This document shows, one piece after another, positions 19,447 to 26,956 of a DNA stretch of 53,152 nt. A program made the translations under genes and the position numbers. The stretch lies in contig JAFMVE010000041.1 in NCBI GenBank assembly GCA_025499705.1, forward strand, positions 1 through 53,152, given 5' to 3'. The number at the start of each line of letters is the position of its first letter. Positions within the stretch are counted from its first letter, which is position 1. This stretch comes from Carboxylicivirga caseinilyticus. GTDB lineage: Bacteria; Bacteroidota; Bacteroidia; Bacteroidales; Marinilabiliaceae. The notes beneath the pieces are model-generated. The model made no database searches. It saw only the letters and a list, made by a program, of their open reading frames with translations, and was not told the origin of the DNA.

Positions 19447-20226
19447 ATCAACCTGCACGGGAGGTTTCTTTTTAATCGGCTGAAACAATTCCTCAGGATA
19501 TTCAACATCAACCAAAAACAAAGCCTGAGGTGGAACTGAAGTACCTGCCATTGATCTGTCTTTTGCTTCTATAATTTCGCAAAACTGATTAATCGACATT
19601 TTACCACGCCCCACTTCCAGTAATGTACCCACAATGGCTCGCACCATATTTCGTAAGAAACGGTCGGCTTTGATTACAAAAACAAACATATCTTCTTTGT
19701 CGACCCACTGAGCCTGCATGATCTTACAATTATTGGTTTTAGTATCGGTATGCAGCTTACTAAAACTTGTAAAATCAGTATAGTCAAACAATTTACGGGC
19801 AGCTTCATTCATCTTTGTTATATCCACATTAAATGTTGGTCTATAGGCTATATCATTAAAGAATGGAGTTTTGAATGGTTTAAGATAATAATGATATGTT
19901 CGCGAAACAGCACCAAAACGACTATGAGCGTCATCATTTACAGGAAATAAAGTATAAACCACCACATCATTTCTAAGAATCCGGTTCAATCGGTGTAGAA
20001 TAAAATCGGTATCACCAATTATCTGTTCACAATCAAAATGGCACACAAAATAAGATGCATGGACACCCGTATCCGTTCTACCAGCTCCAACAACATTAAC
20101 CTCCTCTCGAATAGCCTTATACAGCGCATCATTAATAACTTCCTGTACACTTATAGCATTGGGCTGAATCTGCCACCCATGATAGTTCTGCCCGTTATAG
20201 GCCATTTCCATAAAATATCTTGGCAT
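19441..20226 (-). CDS. truA: tRNA pseudouridine(38-40) synthase
   Basis: Converts uridines 38-40 of the tRNA anticodon arm to pseudouridine. The 261-residue protein shows the family N-terminus RYFMEMAYNGQNYHGWQ, the catalytic Asp in AGRTDTGVHA, RTYHYYL, and the C-terminal FLRNMVRAIVGTLLEVGRG. The frame is open to 20454, but the extra 76 residues are hydrophobic and unlike the family; the ATG at 20226 starts exactly where homology begins. The gene converges on aroE with a 6-base overlap, and no hairpin terminator is seen between them. Confidence 0.93.
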   Translation of the reverse strand: MPRYFMEMAYNGQNYHGWQIQPNAISVQEVINDALYKAIREEVNVVGAGRTDTGVHASYFVCHFDCEQIIGDTDFILHRLNRILRNDVVVYTLFPVNDDAHSRFGAVSRTYHYYLKPFKTPFFNDIAYRPTFNVDITKMNEAARKLFDYTDFTSFSKLHTDTKTNNCKIMQAQWVDKEDMFVFVIKADRFLRNMVRAIVGTLLEVGRGKMSINQFCEIIEAKDRSMAGTSVPPQALFLVDVEYPEELFQPIKKKPPVQVDL

Positions 20227-20395
20227 ACCAACTAAAAAATTTGTACAAAGAAACAAAAAAAGCCAGACCTTAAGAACTATAGTTTTTGTATTGACACCGC
20301 TATCGCTTTTTAGTAACTTAATTAACCATCCGGAAGACAAGTGAAAGACTGAATAAGGAAGATTAAAGATGTTACTAACCTCAAAAACCGACACC

Positions 20396-20848
20396 ATGAA
20401 TACACTGAATGCACAAATCAGAGATTCGGAAAAGGTAGCTCCTATTAAGGACACTTTAAGTAGAATGTTGCGGGCTCAGGAAGAAGGAGATCTATATACT
20501 TTCGCAACAACTTTTGCCCACAACAGCGACCTTGTAAATATTGGAACCGATTTGGATGAAATATGGTATGGCTGGAAAGACTTCTATTCGTGGATGGAAG
20601 CGGCTATTACCGACCGCAAGGGATATACCATAACAGCAAAAGACACACACATAAGCCTGAGTCAATCAGGAGATGTAGCCTGGTATTCACAGCTGCTTGA
20701 CACCTGCTACGAAACCAAAGGCGAACCATTTAATCTTGAGGGATTCAGACACACAGGGGTTATGGAAAAAAGAGATTCGAAATGGGTAATTGTACAAAGC
20801 CATGTATCAGCACCTTATAAAAACAACGCACAACACCCGCTTGATTAA
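20396..20848 (+). CDS. NTF2-like (SnoaL/DUF4440-type) protein
   Basis: A 150-residue single-domain protein of the cone-shaped NTF2 fold: RAQEEGDLYTFATTFA followed by WYGWKDFYSWMEAAI, DVAWYSQLLD, and the terminal strands KRDSKWVIVQSHVS, a pattern typical of SnoaL-like/ketosteroid-isomerase-like proteins. No signal peptide. Such proteins are small-molecule enzymes or binding modules, and the substrate cannot be read from the sequence. The frame is open from 20369 (ATG, nine more codons), but MNTLNAQIRD at 20396 is the more natural start. Divergent from truA, and 24 bases upstream of the eRF1-like gene, with which it is probably co-transcribed. Confidence 0.72.
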   Translation: MNTLNAQIRDSEKVAPIKDTLSRMLRAQEEGDLYTFATTFAHNSDLVNIGTDLDEIWYGWKDFYSWMEAAITDRKGYTITAKDTHISLSQSGDVAWYSQLLDTCYETKGEPFNLEGFRHTGVMEKRDSKWVIVQSHVSAPYKNNAQHPLD

Positions 20849-20872
20849 TTATTATTTTAAACTTTCATCTTT

Positions 20873-21289
20873 ATGAAACGAGAAATTGGAATTTGGTTAA
20901 ACTCAACCAAAGCTATCCTGGTTGATTTAAACAACGGCAATCAATCCGTAAAAACTATTGAATCAGACATTGAAAGCAGAACCCGTTTTCCGGGTGAAGG
21001 CAAAGATTTCTCAAGGCTTGGTTCGATGCAGGTAAACCCCAGTAAGAAACAAACCAACAGAAAGAAACATCAACTGCATCATTATTTTGAAGAGATCATT
21101 CACAACCTTGAAGATGCTTCCAATATTTTTATTTTCGGACCATCTCAAACTAAAAATCTATTCGAAAAGGAACTAAAGAAACACCATAACTTTCATAATA
21201 AACTAATTGCCATAGAAAACTCAGATAAATTGACACAAAAGCAATTGATTGCAAAAGTCAAAGATCATTTTGAACATATGAAATCATAA
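20873..21289 (+). CDS. Short eRF1-domain/host-attachment-like protein
   Basis: A 138-residue cytoplasmic protein. The N-terminal strand KREIGIWLNSTKAILVDL resembles the first strand of the bacterial eRF1-like (baeRF) and host-attachment families, and the second half (IFIFGPSQTKNLFEKELKKH, then a run of basic helix residues ending KVKDHFEHMKS) fits their last domain, where GP-x-x-x-K is common. The middle is rich in Lys, Arg and His (NRKKHQLHHYFEEI), compatible with RNA or ribosome contact. It is shorter than full baeRF proteins, so it may be one domain only. It follows the NTF2-like gene and ends with a strong terminator. Function unknown; family placement is by eye. Confidence 0.6.
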   Translation: MKREIGIWLNSTKAILVDLNNGNQSVKTIESDIESRTRFPGEGKDFSRLGSMQVNPSKKQTNRKKHQLHHYFEEIIHNLEDASNIFIFGPSQTKNLFEKELKKHHNFHNKLIAIENSDKLTQKQLIAKVKDHFEHMKS

Positions 21290-21300
21290 CACAAAAAAAT

Positions 21301-21330
21301 AATCCGGGTAAACATGCCCGGATTTTTATT
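21301..21330 (+). terminator. Terminator between eRF1-like gene and pcm
   Basis: AATCCGGG (21301-21308), 8-base loop, CCCGGATT (21317-21324), then TTTATTT. The first in-frame ATG of the pcm reading frame (21314) lies in the loop, so that ATG is unlikely to be the start. Confidence 0.82.
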
Positions 21331-21331
21331 T

Positions 21332-22015
21332 ATGCAACTAATATTAATAGTCATAATACTAAACACACTCCAACTTCAATTAAATGAAGTAGATATGAGA
21401 GAAAAAATGGTACAAACACAGATAATTGACAGAGGAATAACTGATACTGAGGTTATCAAAGCAATGCTAAATGTACCACGCCATTTTTTTGTACCCGAAA
21501 AACACAAATCCAAAGCCTATTTCGATTGTCCACTTCCTATTGGTTACAACCAAACTATTTCTCAACCATATATTGTTGCATTCATGACTGAAAAACTGAA
21601 TTTGAACAGCAAGGATAAAGTGCTTGAGATTGGAACCGGCAGTGGATATCAGTCAGCCATTTTATCTCAAATTGTTGACAGTGTATTTACCATTGAGATC
21701 GTAAAAGAGTTGTCGATTGTTAGTAAACACAAATTAGAAACAGGTGGATACACCAATGTGTTTTGCAGGCAAGGTGATGGCTATAACGGATGGCCAGAAC
21801 ATGCACCCTTTGATGCTATTATTGTAACCGCTGCTCCAGATAAAGTACCCGAACCTTTATTGGATCAACTGGCTGAAAATGGCAGATTAATTATACCAGT
21901 AGGTCCTGTTAATAACACACAACACTTAAATTTATACATTAAAAAAAATGGTAAAATAAAGCAGCAAAGCCTTTTAACAGTGAGATTTGTACCTTTCATC
22001 AGAGAAAAGGAATAG
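21332..22015 (+). CDS. pcm: Protein-L-isoaspartate O-methyltransferase
   Basis: Methylates isoaspartyl residues of aged proteins with S-adenosylmethionine. The family core is clear: MVQTQIIDRGI, VPRHFFVPE, the PCMT motif QTISQPYIVAFMTE, SAM motif I VLEIGTGSGYQSAIL, and FDAIIVTAAPDKVPE. The frame is open from 21314, but that ATG is inside a terminator loop, so I chose 21332 (MQLILIV, 227 residues), which leaves a 17-residue hydrophobic start that would act as a signal or membrane anchor. Starting at 21395 (MREKMVQ, 206 residues) would give an ordinary cytosolic enzyme. Both are possible; secreted forms are known in Bacteroidota. A separate promoter between 21330 and the start is needed but was not found. 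Confidence 0.87.
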   Translation: MQLILIVIILNTLQLQLNEVDMREKMVQTQIIDRGITDTEVIKAMLNVPRHFFVPEKHKSKAYFDCPLPIGYNQTISQPYIVAFMTEKLNLNSKDKVLEIGTGSGYQSAILSQIVDSVFTIEIVKELSIVSKHKLETGGYTNVFCRQGDGYNGWPEHAPFDAIIVTAAPDKVPEPLLDQLAENGRLIIPVGPVNNTQHLNLYIKKNGKIKQQSLLTVRFVPFIREKE

Positions 22016-22100
22016 GTAGTTTAAAACATTCATATCTCTGTCCAAACCTTTCCTCAACATGATTGTTATATATCTGAATTACAAACATTATAAACTGATT

Positions 22101-22646
22101 ATGTACAGAATTATTTTAACTCTAACACTTTTTTTATCACTTACGTTGGCTATGACCGGACAGACAAGTAAATCGTTCTATGACTTTACTGTAAAAGATA
22201 TTGATGGCAAATCATTTGATCTTGCTGAATTAAAAGGCAAAAAAGTAATGGTGGTGAATGTAGCAAGTAAATGTGGTTTGACTCCTCAATACGAGCAATT
22301 ACAAGAGCTCTATAAAGAATATGGTGGAGATAATTTTATCATTATTGGATTTCCGGCCAATAACTTTTTAGGACAAGAACCAGGAACAAACAGTGAGATA
22401 AAGACTTTTTGTAGCGTTAATTATGGTGTTACTTTTCCCATCATGTCTAAAATATCGGTTAAAGGAGAAGATATGCACCCATTATATAAATGGCTGACCA
22501 CAAAAGATCTTAATAACTTTGAAGATAGTGAGATAAAGTGGAATTTTCAGAAATACCTTATTAATACAGATGGAACCATTGCTAAAGTAATTGCTCCAAA
22601 AACCAAACCTTACGATCAGGAAATAATTGACTGGATTAAAAATTAA
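22101..22646 (+). CDS. Exported glutathione-peroxidase-family protein
   Basis: Thiol peroxidase, 181 residues from the ATG at 22101. A signal peptide (MYRIILTLTLFLSLTLAMTGQ) is followed by the Gpx domain: VNVASKCGLT with the peroxidatic Cys (not selenocysteine), GFPANNFLGQEPGTN with the conserved Gln, and KWNFQKYLI with the conserved Trp and Asn. In bacteria such Cys-type Gpx proteins usually draw electrons from thioredoxin. The signal peptide places it in the periplasm. The frame is open to an earlier ATG at 22059, which adds a non-hydrophobic tail before the signal peptide and is unlikely. It follows pcm by 85 bases; a long hairpin and a bidirectional terminator lie after it. Confidence 0.88.
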   Translation: MYRIILTLTLFLSLTLAMTGQTSKSFYDFTVKDIDGKSFDLAELKGKKVMVVNVASKCGLTPQYEQLQELYKEYGGDNFIIIGFPANNFLGQEPGTNSEIKTFCSVNYGVTFPIMSKISVKGEDMHPLYKWLTTKDLNNFEDSEIKWNFQKYLINTDGTIAKVIAPKTKPYDQEIIDWIKN

Positions 22647-22714
22647 AAGTTGTCACCCTCCTAATTTATGCTACACTATCCCAATGCATTCATTTAATAA
22701 GGATGACAACTTTT
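22645..22714 (+). other. Long-loop inverted repeat after the Gpx gene
   Basis: AAAAGTTGTCA (22645-22655) pairs perfectly with TGACAACTTTT (22704-22714); inside, TCCT and AGGA can extend it, leaving a loop of about 40 bases. It starts right at the gpx stop. It could be a weak terminator or a small structured element. Confidence 0.35.
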
Positions 22715-22720
22715 ACTAAA

Positions 22721-22766
22721 AAACGAAGAGGATTGACAAATTATTATCAATCCTCTTTTCTTTATT
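22721..22766. terminator. Bidirectional terminator between Gpx and dcp
   Basis: AAGAGGATTGA (22726-22736), 10-base loop, TCAATCCTCTT (22747-22757), a perfect 11-bp stem. The plus strand continues TTCTTTATTTT and the minus strand TCGTTTTTTAG, so it can end transcripts of both convergent genes. Confidence 0.8.
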
Positions 22767-22779
22767 TTAAATTCTTCTC

Positions 22780-24891
22780 TTAGTTCAATCCTCTCTTTGA
22801 AAGAAGCGCATCAACAGTAGGTTCTTGTCCTCTGAATTTAACATACTGAACCATTCCTTCATCTTCTCCACATTCTGATAAGCAGTACTTTCTAAATTTA
22901 GCTGCCAACTCAGGATTAAACAAATCTCCAGATTGTTTAAAGGCATCAAAAGCATCCGAATCAAGCACTGCAGCCCAAATATATACGTAATAACCTGCTG
23001 AATATCCGCCATCAAAAATGTGTCCAAAATAGGTAGTTCTATAACGAGGGATTATTTCATCTATTAAACCAATTTTGTCCATTGAAGCTTCTTCGAATTG
23101 AAGAGCATCTTCAACTTTAGTTTCAGTTGTTAAACTATGCCAATCCATATCAAGAATTGATGCAGCCAGATATTCCACTGTTATAAAACCCTGATTAAAA
23201 TGGCCACTATTTTGGATTTTCTGAATCAAATCATCAGGTATAACCTCTCCTGTTTCGTAATGCTTCGCGTAATGCCTTAATACTTCTGGTTCGGCAGCCC
23301 AGTTTTCCATAATCTGTGATGGTAATTCCACATAGTCCTGTGGCACAACTCCAGCCGTTCTTTTATATTCACCTGTTGTGAACAATCCATGCAAAGCATG
23401 CCCGAATTCATGAAACAGGGTTGACACTTCATCAAAGTTTAGTAATGCCGGAGTATCTCCTGTTGGTTTTGTAAAATTACAAACTATCGATACCAGAGGA
23501 GCTGTCTTCTCACCATCACGAGTAATCGATTCCCGAAAACCTGTACACCAAGCTCCTGGTCCTTTGCTGTCACGCGGATGATAATCAAGATACAACAAAC
23601 CAAGATGTGAACCATCAGCTTCTTTAACCTCAAATACTTCAACTTCCGGATTATAAACCGGAACACTGTTAATGGATGAAAAAGTTATTCCATATAATTG
23701 GTTTGCCACCCAAAACATGCCATCACGAACATTGTCCAACTTGAAATAAGGTATTATTTGCGACTCATCAAGATCATATTTGGCTTTTCTCAGCTTTTCG
23801 GCATAATACCACCAATCCCAACTCTGCAAATCAAAATCGCCTCCTTCTGCATCAATAATAGCTTGCATCTCTTTCAGCTCATTTTTTGATTTTTCCAAAG
23901 CTGGCACCCAAAGCTGATTTAAAAATTCATAAACCTTCTCAGGTGTTTTGGCCATGTTATCATCAATCACGTATTCAGCATGAGTATTATATCCCAATAA
24001 ATTAGCTCTTTCAGCACGGATTGCAGACATCTGAACAGCAATCTCTTTATTATCAAATTCGTTGTTATTGTTACCACGCATGAAATATCCGCGATAGATT
24101 TTTTCTCTCAAATCACGATTCTCAACATACTGAAGAAAAGGAATCAAACTTGGCTTCTGTAATGTAAACATCCATTTACCTTCCTGACCATTTTGTTTTG
24201 CAGTAAGCGCAGCTGCCTCAACAACACCAGACGGTAGTCCAGCTAAGTCGGCTTCATTGTCAATAATCAGACTAAAATTTTTGTTTGTTTCGGCCAATTG
24301 ATGTTCCCCAAATTTTAATTGAAGCATGGCAAGCTGCTCATTCAGCTTTTTCAGTTTTTCCTGATCATCAGCATCCAATTCTGCACCATTTCTCACAAAA
24401 TCTCTATAATATTTCTCAACAACCCTGATCTGAGAAGAGGTTAATCCCAAAGACTCTCTTTGATCATACACAGCTTTCACTTTTTGGAAAAGCTCCATAT
24501 TCATAGAGATATTATCGCGATGCTGAGTCATCAGAGGTGTAACTTCACGGGCAATAGCCTGAAGTTCATCATTATTATCTGTCTCTTTAACATTATAAAA
24601 AACACTGCCAACTTTAGTTAATAATGAACCTGACTTATCAAAAGCAAGGATCGTATTCTCAAAACCAGGAGCATCTTCATTTTTAACTATTGCATCAATC
24701 TCCTTTTTTTGTTGCTCAATACCCTCTTTAAAAGCAGGCAAATAATGTATCTCCTTAATCAAATCAAATGGAGGCGCCTTAAATTCTGTAGTATATTCTT
24801 CAAAAAAAGGATTTTTTTCCTTTTCACTTGAATTTTGACATGATGTAACCATAATGCTCAAAACAATAAATAAATAACTTAACTGTTTCAT
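22780..24891 (-). CDS. dcp: Peptidyl-dipeptidase Dcp, M3 metallopeptidase lipoprotein
   Basis: Zinc peptidase that removes C-terminal dipeptides from short peptides. The 703-residue protein has the M3 zinc site TLFHEFGHALHGLF (HExxH) and the third-ligand region SQIMENWAAEPEVL. The N-terminus MKQLSYLFIVLSIMVTSCQN has a lipobox (VTSC, Cys 18), so it should be lipidated and face the periplasm, as is common for Bacteroidota Dcp but not for E. coli Dcp. Oligopeptidase A is the close alternative. It lies 41 bases after aguB on the same strand, so it may be read from the agmatine operon. A bidirectional terminator follows. Confidence 0.9.
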   Translation of the reverse strand: MKQLSYLFIVLSIMVTSCQNSSEKEKNPFFEEYTTEFKAPPFDLIKEIHYLPAFKEGIEQQKKEIDAIVKNEDAPGFENTILAFDKSGSLLTKVGSVFYNVKETDNNDELQAIAREVTPLMTQHRDNISMNMELFQKVKAVYDQRESLGLTSSQIRVVEKYYRDFVRNGAELDADDQEKLKKLNEQLAMLQLKFGEHQLAETNKNFSLIIDNEADLAGLPSGVVEAAALTAKQNGQEGKWMFTLQKPSLIPFLQYVENRDLREKIYRGYFMRGNNNNEFDNKEIAVQMSAIRAERANLLGYNTHAEYVIDDNMAKTPEKVYEFLNQLWVPALEKSKNELKEMQAIIDAEGGDFDLQSWDWWYYAEKLRKAKYDLDESQIIPYFKLDNVRDGMFWVANQLYGITFSSINSVPVYNPEVEVFEVKEADGSHLGLLYLDYHPRDSKGPGAWCTGFRESITRDGEKTAPLVSIVCNFTKPTGDTPALLNFDEVSTLFHEFGHALHGLFTTGEYKRTAGVVPQDYVELPSQIMENWAAEPEVLRHYAKHYETGEVIPDDLIQKIQNSGHFNQGFITVEYLAASILDMDWHSLTTETKVEDALQFEEASMDKIGLIDEIIPRYRTTYFGHIFDGGYSAGYYVYIWAAVLDSDAFDAFKQSGDLFNPELAAKFRKYCLSECGEDEGMVQYVKFRGQEPTVDALLSKRGLN

Positions 24892-24932
24892 TCTTTTCGT
24901 AGATTTTAAATTCAGATATGATGGTTTAAATT

Positions 24933-25823
24933 TTAGTCAATAAATCTTTTGATAATGTTGCCATAAGCATCAATTCTTCTATCCCTTAAAAATGGCCAGA
25001 TCCGACGTACATCTTCACTTCGCTTCAGATCAACTTCCAGTATAAGATTACAATGTTCATTGGCCGGAGCCTGCGCTAAAATTTCGCCTTGAGGACCTGC
25101 TACAAAACTGTTTCCCCAAAACTGTATTCCATCAGAATGACCAGTCGGATCAATTTCGTGTCCGGTTCTATTAGCAACAATCACTGGTAAACCATTAGAA
25201 ACAGCATGAGCTCTTTGTGCAATTGTCCATGCTCCCAACTGACGATCCTGTTCATCCGAAGTATCATTAACATCCCAACCAATTGCGGTTGGATAAATCA
25301 ATAATTCAGCTCCTTTCAATGCCATCAAACGGGCTCCCTCCGGATACCACTGATCCCAACAAACCAGAACTCCAAGCTTACCTACAGATGTTTCTATAGG
25401 TTCAAAACCAAGATCTCCCGGAGTAAAATAAAATTTTTCATAAAAGCCGGGATCATCAGGGATATGCATTTTTCGGTATTTGCCAGCAATGGATCCATCC
25501 TTTTCAAAAACAACGGCAGTATTGTGATATAATCCGGCAGCACGTTTTTCGAATAAGGAAGTCACTAAAACAATACCTAACTCTTTTGCCAACTTTCCAT
25601 AAAACTCGGTAGATGGTCCGGGAATAGGTTCAGCCAAATCAAAATAATCAACTGTTTCGTGCTGACAGAAATAAAGGCTGTTATGTAATTCCTGTAGTAC
25701 AACCAATTGCGCTCCTTTTGCAGCACAATCACGTATATTACGATCCAATAATTTACAGTTATCATTAACCGAATCAACGTTCGATTGCTGAATAACACCC
25801 ACTATTAATTTATCTTGTTTCAT
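24933..25823 (-). CDS. aguB: N-carbamoylputrescine amidase
   Basis: Hydrolyses N-carbamoylputrescine to putrescine, carbon dioxide and ammonia. The 296-residue nitrilase-superfamily protein carries the Glu-Lys-Cys triad: Glu in VVLQELHNSLYF, Lys in GKYRKMHIPDDP, Cys in VLVCWDQWYPEGARL. It runs 7 bases behind aguA, which makes carbamoylputrescine, and this pairing is what fixes the substrate within the broad nitrilase family. Length is typical. No membrane segment. Together aguA and aguB convert agmatine to putrescine; no arginine decarboxylase is in the window. Confidence 0.93.
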   Translation of the reverse strand: MKQDKLIVGVIQQSNVDSVNDNCKLLDRNIRDCAAKGAQLVVLQELHNSLYFCQHETVDYFDLAEPIPGPSTEFYGKLAKELGIVLVTSLFEKRAAGLYHNTAVVFEKDGSIAGKYRKMHIPDDPGFYEKFYFTPGDLGFEPIETSVGKLGVLVCWDQWYPEGARLMALKGAELLIYPTAIGWDVNDTSDEQDRQLGAWTIAQRAHAVSNGLPVIVANRTGHEIDPTGHSDGIQFWGNSFVAGPQGEILAQAPANEHCNLILEVDLKRSEDVRRIWPFLRDRRIDAYGNIIKRFID

Positions 25824-25830
25824 GATTAAT

Positions 25831-26844
25831 CTATTTTACAAACTCTTTAGGATACTGCATGGTGATACAATGCAATGAACCATGCTGTTTGATCAAAGGT
25901 AAACAATTGATTCCAACTATCTCACGATCAGGATAGAGCTCTGCCATTATCTTTTTAACTTCTTCGTCTTTTTTTGAGTTATAAAACGGAACCAATACTT
26001 TTTTATTGATAATTAAAAAGTTAGCATAAGTAGCAGGTAATCTGTCTTCTTCGTCATACACCGCATCCGCCATTGGCAGTTTAACCAACCTGTAAGGTTC
26101 TCCGTTGTCTTGTCTGAAGTCCATCAACTCTGTTTCCATTGCCTTTAAACTGATGTAGTGTTCATCATTCTCATCTTCACAAGCAACGTATGCAATGGTA
26201 TCTTCACTAATCAAGCGAGCCAAAGTATCAATATGACTATCAGTATCATCACCTGCCAGATATCCATTATCCAACCATAATATTCTATTAGCACCTAAAC
26301 GCTTTTTCAATTCATTTTCAATCTCCACTTTAGAAAACTGAGGATTTCTTTCGGGAGACAACAAACATTCTGAAGTAGTTAGTAGGGTTCCTTTGCCATC
26401 CGATTCAACACTTCCACCCTCAAGAATAAAATCCAGATTATCAGAATATTCAACCTCTGGTTTAAATACACCAGCTTTAAATTTCCGTTGGGTGATATCA
26501 TTGTCTTTATTGAATTCAAACTTGTTACCCCAGGCATTAAATCCAAAATCAAGCAAAACAGGTTTTCCATCTTCAAAAACAGAAATACCTCCATGGTCTC
26601 GAGCCCAAGTATCATTAATTTCACTCTCAACAACCACAATATTTGCATTTCCATCAAACATCTGTTTGACAGCACTTACATCCTGTGTAACAATTAATAC
26701 TTTCTGATCTTCACTAATCTCATCAGCAATACTTTTAAATACCGGGATTACTTCTTCCAGAATATCTTTCCAATCTGTGGAAGCATCCGGCCATGTCAAC
26801 TGAACAGCACTTTGTTCATACCATTCTGCAGGAAACTCTCTCAT
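25831..26844 (-). CDS. aguA: Agmatine deiminase
   Basis: Converts agmatine to N-carbamoylputrescine and ammonia, in the polyamine pathway. The 337-residue protein (penteinases, guanidino-group-modifying superfamily) shows TWARDHGGISVF, LEGGSVESDGKGTLLTT, the substrate-binding DDTDSHIDTLARLI, and the catalytic Cys in GSLHCITMQYP near the C-terminus. Peptidylarginine deiminase of Porphyromonas is related, but this one has no signal peptide and lies next to aguB, so agmatine is the likely substrate. It starts downstream of a candidate -7 box at 26866 and a terminator that ends dnaA. Confidence 0.94.
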   Translation of the reverse strand: MREFPAEWYEQSAVQLTWPDASTDWKDILEEVIPVFKSIADEISEDQKVLIVTQDVSAVKQMFDGNANIVVVESEINDTWARDHGGISVFEDGKPVLLDFGFNAWGNKFEFNKDNDITQRKFKAGVFKPEVEYSDNLDFILEGGSVESDGKGTLLTTSECLLSPERNPQFSKVEIENELKKRLGANRILWLDNGYLAGDDTDSHIDTLARLISEDTIAYVACEDENDEHYISLKAMETELMDFRQDNGEPYRLVKLPMADAVYDEEDRLPATYANFLIINKKVLVPFYNSKKDEEVKKIMAELYPDREIVGINCLPLIKQHGSLHCITMQYPKEFVK

Positions 26845-26865
26845 TTAGTAAAAATTATAACAAGG

Positions 26866-26873
26866 CAAAAATA
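26866..26873 (-). promoter_or_regulatory. Candidate -7 element for aguA
   Basis: The minus strand reads TATTTTTG (TAnnTTTG) 22-29 bases before the aguA ATG. The nearest TTG upstream is 24 bp away, so the -33 box is unclear. Confidence 0.35.
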
Positions 26874-26901
26874 ATTAAATTGGGGAGTAAACGATTACAA
26901 A

Positions 26902-26937
26902 CAAAAAAAGACATCCAAAAAACGGATGTCTTTTTTT
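26902..26937. terminator. Terminator of dnaA, usable on both strands
   Basis: GACATCC (26910-26916), 7-base A-rich loop, GGATGTC (26924-26930), followed by TTTTTTT on the plus strand and by a T run (plus A 26902-26909) on the minus strand. It lies about 20 bases after the dnaA stop and about 60 before the aguA start. Confidence 0.82.
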
Positions 26938-26956
26938 GAAAGTTAGCGTTTTCAAG

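Noticed and set aside
20227-20454. 76-residue hydrophobic extension of TruA
   Set aside because: It does not match TruA proteins, whose homology begins at 20226.
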